DNA of 64,000 nt, taken from positions 253,024 to 317,023 of the forward strand of contig JAFEUB010001196.1 of NCBI GenBank assembly GCA_024529925.1. The letters are read 5' to 3'. Positions 61,301 to 64,000 of this stretch are shown one piece after another. Numbering within the stretch: position 1 is the first letter of the stretch; each line of letters opens with the position of its first letter. The translations under genes and the position numbers were made by a program. This DNA comes from Ophthalmolycus amberensis. Lineage: Eukaryota; Chordata; Actinopteri; Perciformes; Zoarcidae. The notes under the pieces were generated by a model. The model did not search any database. It was not told where the DNA came from and saw only the letters and a list, made by a program, of their open reading frames with translations.

Positions 61301-62832
61301 TGCATGTATGCGTGCATGCATGTATGCGTGCATGCATGTATGCGTGCATGCATGTATGCGTGCATGCATGTATGCGTGCATGCATGTATGCGTGCATGCA
61401 TGTATGCGTGCATGCATGTATGCGTGCATGCATGTATGCGTGCATGCATGTATGCGTGCATGCATGCGTGCGTGCATGCGTGCGTGCGTGTATGCGTGCG
61501 TGCGTGTATGCGTGCGTGCGTGTATGCGTGCGTGCGTGTATGCGTGCGTGCGTGTGTGCGTGCGTGCGTGTGTGCGTGCGTGTGCGTGCGTGCGTGCGTA
61601 CATGCGTGCGTGCGTGCATGCGTGCATGCATACATGCATGCGTGCGTGCATACATACATACCGGTAGATATAGGGTGGTGCCCCAAGGTGAATTTAATGA
61701 GTTTAAATGTATTTCCTCAGTATAAATACTGGGAATGCAGTAAAGGGACGTAACTATGTAAACAGTGTGTGTACGTTTGCGTCTGTAGGAAGACCACGGA
61801 TATCCGTTGGGCATCTAGATGGGACTACATCCTGGAGTCAATGCCTCACACCAACATCCAGTGGTTCAGGTAAGACTCAAAACACACACTGACATACATT
61901 TGACATCCTTTTTTTTGCCATAATTTGCAACTCTGGAAACATGTATGAATGCTTTTTGTTTGCTCGAAGTAATTGTGGTTTTGAGCCTATGTTCATGCAT
62001 TTTCTGCCACTGATGTTTTGAAGTTCATGAACAAAATTAGTTGACACACAGTCAAGTGGTAATCAGTTTACATGTCAAGGTTTGAGAGCATGCAGGGACA
62101 GATGTGGAAGTGCTGAGAAAGCAAGCATCTGGATCTTATTAAGCAATAGGGTCCTTCTTTGCTAGATTTTCTAAGCTGCATGCTCTCAGTTTGAGCAGTT
62201 TGTGTGTCTTTAAACCATTGATCAACCCTGGTGTCTATTAGCTGACCTGTTGTCTCAAAGTACAGAGACAATCCACTGATACAACATGAATTAAGAATGA
62301 GCCAAATTAGTTAAACAGCCATAACTAACTTTGCTTGGGTGTTTTTTTTCATCCCCAGCATAATGAACTCGATGGTGATTGTGTTGTTCCTGTCTGGAAT
62401 GGGTAGCAATGATCATGCTGAGGACTCTGCATAAAGATATTGCCCGATACAATCAGATGGACTCTGTGGTGAGTACCTGTCTGTGTGGATCACTTCTGAT
62501 TAAGGAAATTAAGCTGTGGTCTAAAAGTTGCAAATAGTTCAAAGTTCATAGTTACAGCAATGATGAACTAACTATATATTTACTATCATATTCAACATAA
62601 TCAGACATGGCAGTTATGGCACTACTTGAACGTGACACAATGATGATGGACATTAGGGATGTGTTGTCGTCATATCTGTTCATCTATCTTGTTCTCCAGG
62701 AGGATGCTCAGGAGGAGTTTGGGTGGAAGTTGGTCCATGGAGATGTTTTCCGACCTCCCAGGAAGGGAATGCTGCTGTCTGTTTTCCTCGGCTCTGGAAC
62801 CCAGATCTTCATTATGACCTTCGTCACCCTTT
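40361..62832 (+). CDS. tm9sf2: Transmembrane 9 superfamily member 2, exons 1-10 (partial, 3' beyond window)
   Basis: A nonaspanin of endosome/Golgi membranes. Exons: 40361-40477, 54057-54124, 54801-54894, 55933-56060, 58810-58939, 59428-59552, 59993-60103, 61789-61869, 62359-62468, 62700-62832. The ATG at 40,361 opens a hydrophobic signal peptide (LRWLLGAALLSRAGG) followed by FYLPGLAPVNFCE, the mature start typical of TM9SF2. Luminal motifs RPSENLGQVLFGERIEPSPY, LNYQHHW, NMPVTWCYDVEDGQKFCNPG and HVDITIHYHI all match. The first membrane helix lies in exon 9 and the eight-helix domain starts beyond exon 10. Exons 1-6 and 10 keep frame; exons 7, 8 and 9 do not (see separate entries). Intron 1 spans 13.6 kb of repeats. 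Confidence 0.95.
40478..41744. other. tm9sf2 intron 1, 5' part
   Basis: AT-rich DNA with no exon. At 41,240-41,330 a segment (GGGCTGGGTGGTATGGCC...TATATCGCGGTATATTTTTG) resembles the end of a non-autonomous transposon; a related end, GGGCTTGGCGATATGGCC, lies at 42,204. Confidence 0.4.
41745..42203 (+). mobile_element. RTE/Rex-like LINE reverse transcriptase relic, part 1
   Basis: Across frames the plus strand shows APGVDEICP, SVSHGGRGQCLWSGKLGLG-type sequence, then GAPLSPILFVIFMDKISRR-like text broken by shifts, and LQMM at 42,188, all in the order of fish RTE-like RT. It is cut at 42,203 by a repeat end. The C-terminal part resumes at 44,152. Confidence 0.6.
42204..43322. other. intron DNA between LINE fragments
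   Basis: Apart from the transposon-end-like sequence at 42,204 and poly-A/T tracts, nothing recognised. Confidence 0.35.
43323..43990 (-). mobile_element. L2-like LINE fragment, 5' truncated
   Basis: An open minus-strand frame of 136 codons carries FSHTTSLLRSLHWLPVRAHI and WWNELPTHVRTAESLPIFRR, the ORF2 C-terminus, with the ATTACAGTCATTTAG 3' tail. Near-identical to 11,618-12,305 and truncated at the same 5' point. Confidence 0.82.
44152..44425 (+). mobile_element. RTE/Rex-like LINE, C-terminal part
   Basis: Encodes KRELSWKAKLSMYQSIGIPT and LTYGHELWVVTERMR in an open frame, the conserved C-terminus of the same LINE family. The same strand and order suggest it is the continuation of 41,745-42,203, separated by about 1.95 kb of other repeats. 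Confidence 0.7.
44426..46508 (-). mobile_element. L2-type LINE, 5' truncated, with most of RT
   Basis: Minus-strand frames 46,508-46,053, 46,072-45,620 and 45,675-44,626 cover, in order, a pre-RT region, the RT fingers and palm (LILLDLTAAFDTVDHTILLE, then SCGVPQGSVLGPI), the active-site box CYGDDTQLY (YADD in active relatives) and the C-terminus (ILHSLHWLPVSFRIDYKVLL, MGDRAFGSAAPRLCNSLPDH). Two frameshifts separate the frames. The 3' tail ends in a short TAATAAT repeat. The endonuclease is missing. Confidence 0.85.
47320..47370. repeat. near-perfect hairpin
   Basis: CCTCATTC-GGGGGAGCACAG pairs with CTGTGCTCCC-CTGAATGAGG across a loop of about six bases. Could be the centre of a MITE or a structured RNA; no gene is attached to it. 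Confidence 0.7.
47690..48497 (+). repeat. left-arm 463-bp tandem units (~1.8 copies)
   Basis: The TTCGGAGCGGATTCCGCC landmark recurs at 47,731 and 48,194, exactly 463 bases apart. The second unit stops at GCAATCCATATAAC near 48,494. Confidence 0.92.
48697..52070 (-). CDS. eight-exon gene with partial PHD-type zinc motif, inside the transposon
   Basis: Exons on the minus strand: 52070-52038, 51834-51716, 51289-51238, 51116-50988, 50816-50721, 50386-50298, 50129-50087, 48975-48697. Each has GT-AG borders and all phases match, giving 279 residues from MFVPASNWGNQ to FSRFEEK. Residues 18-45 (QCSTCKNWLHFECAG...FFCGC) supply C18, C21, H26, C29, C43 and C45, the second half of a PHD finger; the first cysteine pair is absent. 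The middle is helical (LWKHRGLDAALRKYYSEHF, IIQRLERLLSVPG), and the end reads FTFVFDKQKDYDKFC. An AATAAA for this strand lies near 48,550. I recognise no family for the remainder. It may be a transposon accessory gene or a captured host gene. Confidence 0.65.
49404..49623 (+). mobile_element. tRNA-derived SINE
   Basis: Head GGGCGACTGTGGCTAAGTGG...GGCGGTTCAATCCCTGGCTCC, body GTCCTTGAGCAAGACACTTAA, and a tail AAGTCGCTTTGGATAAAAATGTCTGC that matches the inverse of the L2-like 3' end at 11,618. Lies between exons 7 and 8 of the minus-strand gene, so it post-dates that gene. Confidence 0.85.
52085..53680 (-). repeat. right-arm 463-bp tandem units (~3.4 copies)
   Basis: Inverse orientation to the left arm. 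Landmarks repeat at 463-base steps (open frames at 52,194, 52,657 and 53,120). Inner units are almost identical; the outermost is more diverged (CTACCGCGG instead of CTACGGCGG). Confidence 0.92.
55118..55240 (+). mobile_element. SINE fragment
   Basis: GGGGGCTCAGGGGATAGAGTGGGTC...GGCAGTTCGATCTCTGGCTCC, then GTCTTTGAGCGAGACACTGAATCCC. The tail is missing. Confidence 0.65.
56319..57460. mobile_element. hAT-type non-autonomous element carrying nested insertions
   Basis: CAGGGTTCCCACGG at 56,319 and its inverse GCGTGGGAACCCTG ending at 57,460 mark the ends. The adjoining TGGAAAACATGGAATT and TCATGGAAACTGAG are typical of this fish family. The interior is interrupted by a second hAT-like end (CAGGGATTCCCAAAGTGTGG at 56,583) and by a palindromic MITE. 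No clear 8-bp duplication. Confidence 0.65.
56668..57146. mobile_element. MITE with ~130-bp inverted arms
   Basis: Starts TGTCTCCTAAAAATTACGTT and ends with its inverse at 57,146; the arms extend through GAGAAAATACGTTTTTGGTC. The centre holds two ~76-bp tandem copies (GAGCGCGTTTCTGCTGGAGACAGGCGG). It sits inside the hAT element. Confidence 0.8.
57461..58809. other. tm9sf2 intron 4 DNA
   Basis: No exon. AAGATGCACCGATCGATCG at 57,940 resembles the end of a fish hAT MITE; its partner end was not found. Confidence 0.4.
59993..60103 (+). CDS. tm9sf2: tm9sf2 exon 7 with frameshift
   Basis: Entering in the phase set by exon 6 the frame reads YDNSNEDSPACSGGQSS then stops (TGA near 60,046). The 3' half is open in a different frame and gives the expected TGVFEIPYTYSVNFV. 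The 111-bp length leaves the wrong exit phase (net -1 or +2). Splice sites are normal. Confidence 0.85.
60495..61735. repeat. fold-back unit: inverted arms around a giant microsatellite
   Basis: Arms TTCCCAGTATTTATACTGAG...CACCACCCTATATCTACCGG (60,495-60,570) and their inverse (61,660-61,735) are near-exact over about 76 bp. They enclose the microsatellite and lie in the intron between tm9sf2 exons 7 and 8. No clear target duplication. Confidence 0.85.
60571..61660 (+). repeat. microsatellite, TGTATGCGTGCATGCA-type units
   Basis: About 1.09 kb. It starts as ATGT/ATGC mixtures, becomes a very regular 16-base unit TGTATGCGTGCATGCA from about 60,760 to 61,460, and ends in GCGT-rich units. The long open frames across it on both strands are products of the repeat and not genes. 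Confidence 0.97.
61789..61869 (+). CDS. tm9sf2: tm9sf2 exon 8 with one extra base
   Basis: Expected peptide is ED-TDIRWASRWDYILESMPHTN in one frame, but GAAGACC at 61,789 has an extra C, so the phase-0 entry runs into a stop (TAG in ATCTAGATGG). Length 81 instead of a 3n+2 value. Confidence 0.85.
62359..62468 (+). CDS. tm9sf2: tm9sf2 exon 9 (first membrane helix) with one extra base
   Basis: Reads IMNSMVIVLFLSGM, then an extra G in ATGGGTAGC shifts the frame to a stop. The following bases in the restored phase encode the conserved LRTLHKDIARYNQMDS. Length 110 where a 3n+1 value is required. Confidence 0.87.
62700..62832 (+). CDS. tm9sf2: tm9sf2 exon 10
   Basis: EDAQEEFGWKLVHGDVFRPP followed by RKGMLLSVFLGSGTQIFIM, the highly conserved stretch leading into the second membrane helix. 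Frame intact; donor GTATGT at 62,833. Confidence 0.95.
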
Positions 62833-63094
62833 GTATGTCTTTTTAATCTTCATAATTGTTTATAAGAATTTTAAAAAATAGTCATAGATTCAGGGGTTCC
62901 AGGCCTAACTCTTCGCCTTGCCTAATCAAGTTGTTAAAATACAAAACATGCAACATCTCATGGTTTCAAATAATTACAAAAAGTCTATTATTCCGACTTT
63001 GAAAAATGGTGCAAAATTGCACAAATATCTTATGTACCGCCCTGCCTCTCTTCAGGACAACTCAGGGAACATTTACATTGTGTAGATCTTAAAG

Positions 63095-63971
63095 CAGGGT
63101 CGGCAACCTGCGGCTCTTTAGCCTCTCTGTTGCGGCTCCCCCAACTGGCGCACCGGATCCGGACCCAGGAACTAAAAACGATAGATAATTCGGAATTATA
63201 CATATTGGGTACCGAGTTTAAACTTTAACCGGCGCATCTTATTCAGCCGTTACAGCACTTGTTCGGCGGTACAGGAAACATTGCAAATCACATCACGTGA
63301 TGCAACTCAGCCAATCAAATATGAGTATTCTGACAAGTTTCCTGATTCGAGCGAGGTTTCACACACCGTGACACACGGGGGAGAGACGAGGAAATAGAAA
63401 GAAGAGCGGGGAAATTGCGCTAATCGAAGAAGTTATCTCACATGAATTCTCCAAAAAGAGAAACGTGTTCAGAGAGAATATAATTTATAAGCAAGAATGA
63501 ACAGAATCTTATATGTTAATTATTCCCACAGGCAGTTAAATCCTCTACCCCTGAAGAAAAGTCACGGAGGAAAATAGAGAGTTTAACTCTGCGTGGACGT
63601 CTTCATTTGCTTTCACTGCCAACGATGCTGGCTTACCTGTATGCTTCCAGAACACAAACACAGCATGTGCTGAAAAGTGTCACGCTGGAGACGAGCGACA
63701 AAGAGCGATTCCTCAACTGCTGCAGAAAACTCTCTTCATAAGAGTTTGATATTGTTATAACAGGTAAAATTGCAAAAAAAAGTCAAGAATTGTCTTTATT
63801 CTTGTTCTATATTTTCATAAATACAACAAACTATAGTTTCTGTAGATATGTCACGATATATACAACTTTATAAGCTGTGATATCAAATAGCTTTTCCGGC
63901 TCCAGACAAATTTTATTTGGTGGAAAATAGAGCAAAATGGCTCTTTGGACAGTAAAGGTTGCCGACCCCTG
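63095..63971. mobile_element. hAT MITE with 8-bp TSD
   Basis: CAGGGTCGGCAACCTGCGG at 63,095 and GGTTGCCGACCCCTG ending at 63,971 are inverted ends. Flanks TCTTAAAG and TGTTAAAG differ at one of eight bases. The interior retains short transposase-like peptide remnants but no open gene. Confidence 0.88.
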
Positions 63972-64000
63972 TGTTAAAGCAACAGTGTGTAAGATTTAGT

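Noticed and set aside
60253..61814. Open frames of 362-477 codons on both strands
   Set aside because: They are translations of the microsatellite (MHAC/MYAC repeats) in every frame.

Overview
This window is teleost fish nuclear DNA. It holds interrupted vertebrate genes with standard GT-AG introns, abundant TG/TA microsatellites, tRNA-derived SINEs, L2/RTE-like LINE fragments, a DIRS-like and a Ty3/gypsy-like relic, and many hAT-type short transposons. All calls come from reading the sequence; no database search was run.

Two host genes lie on the plus strand. Bases 1-28,364 carry the last 28 recognisable coding exons of piezo1, the mechanically gated cation channel. They run from the beam through the distal blade, anchor, outer helix, extracellular cap, inner pore helix and C-terminal domain. 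All 28 exons keep frame. From 40,361 to the right edge lie exons 1-10 of tm9sf2, a nonaspanin of the endosome/Golgi membrane, which continues beyond the window. Exons 7, 8 and 9 of tm9sf2 each carry an out-of-frame indel, and they flank a ~1.1-kb microsatellite enclosed in an inverted repeat.

The rest is mostly transposon. Between the genes (29,476-34,414) sits a nearly complete ~4.9-kb DNA transposon with ~440-480 bp terminal inverted repeats built from iterated 14-bp palindromes. It holds a two-exon DDE transposase (IS3/retroviral-integrase fold) on the plus strand and, on the minus strand, an ORF resembling a HECT ubiquitin-ligase C-lobe. A decayed Ty3/gypsy pol follows (34,500-36,240), then a hAT derivative with a perfect 8-bp target duplication (38,205-39,422).

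Intron 1 of tm9sf2 is 13.6 kb and almost wholly repeats: RTE-like and L2-like LINE pieces, then a second, unusual inverted-repeat element (~47,560-53,862). The arms of that element are tandem arrays of a 463-bp unit. Its core encodes, on the minus strand, an intact eight-exon, 279-residue protein with a partial PHD-type zinc motif and no recognisable transposase. This is the most novel object in the window.

Later tm9sf2 introns hold nested hAT/MITE insertions, a SINE, the hairpin microsatellite and a hAT MITE with an 8-bp target duplication. The piezo1 introns hold two DIRS-like fragments with inverted ends, LINE pieces, several SINEs, a tRNA-Gln pseudogene and a TG repeat pressed against a splice acceptor.
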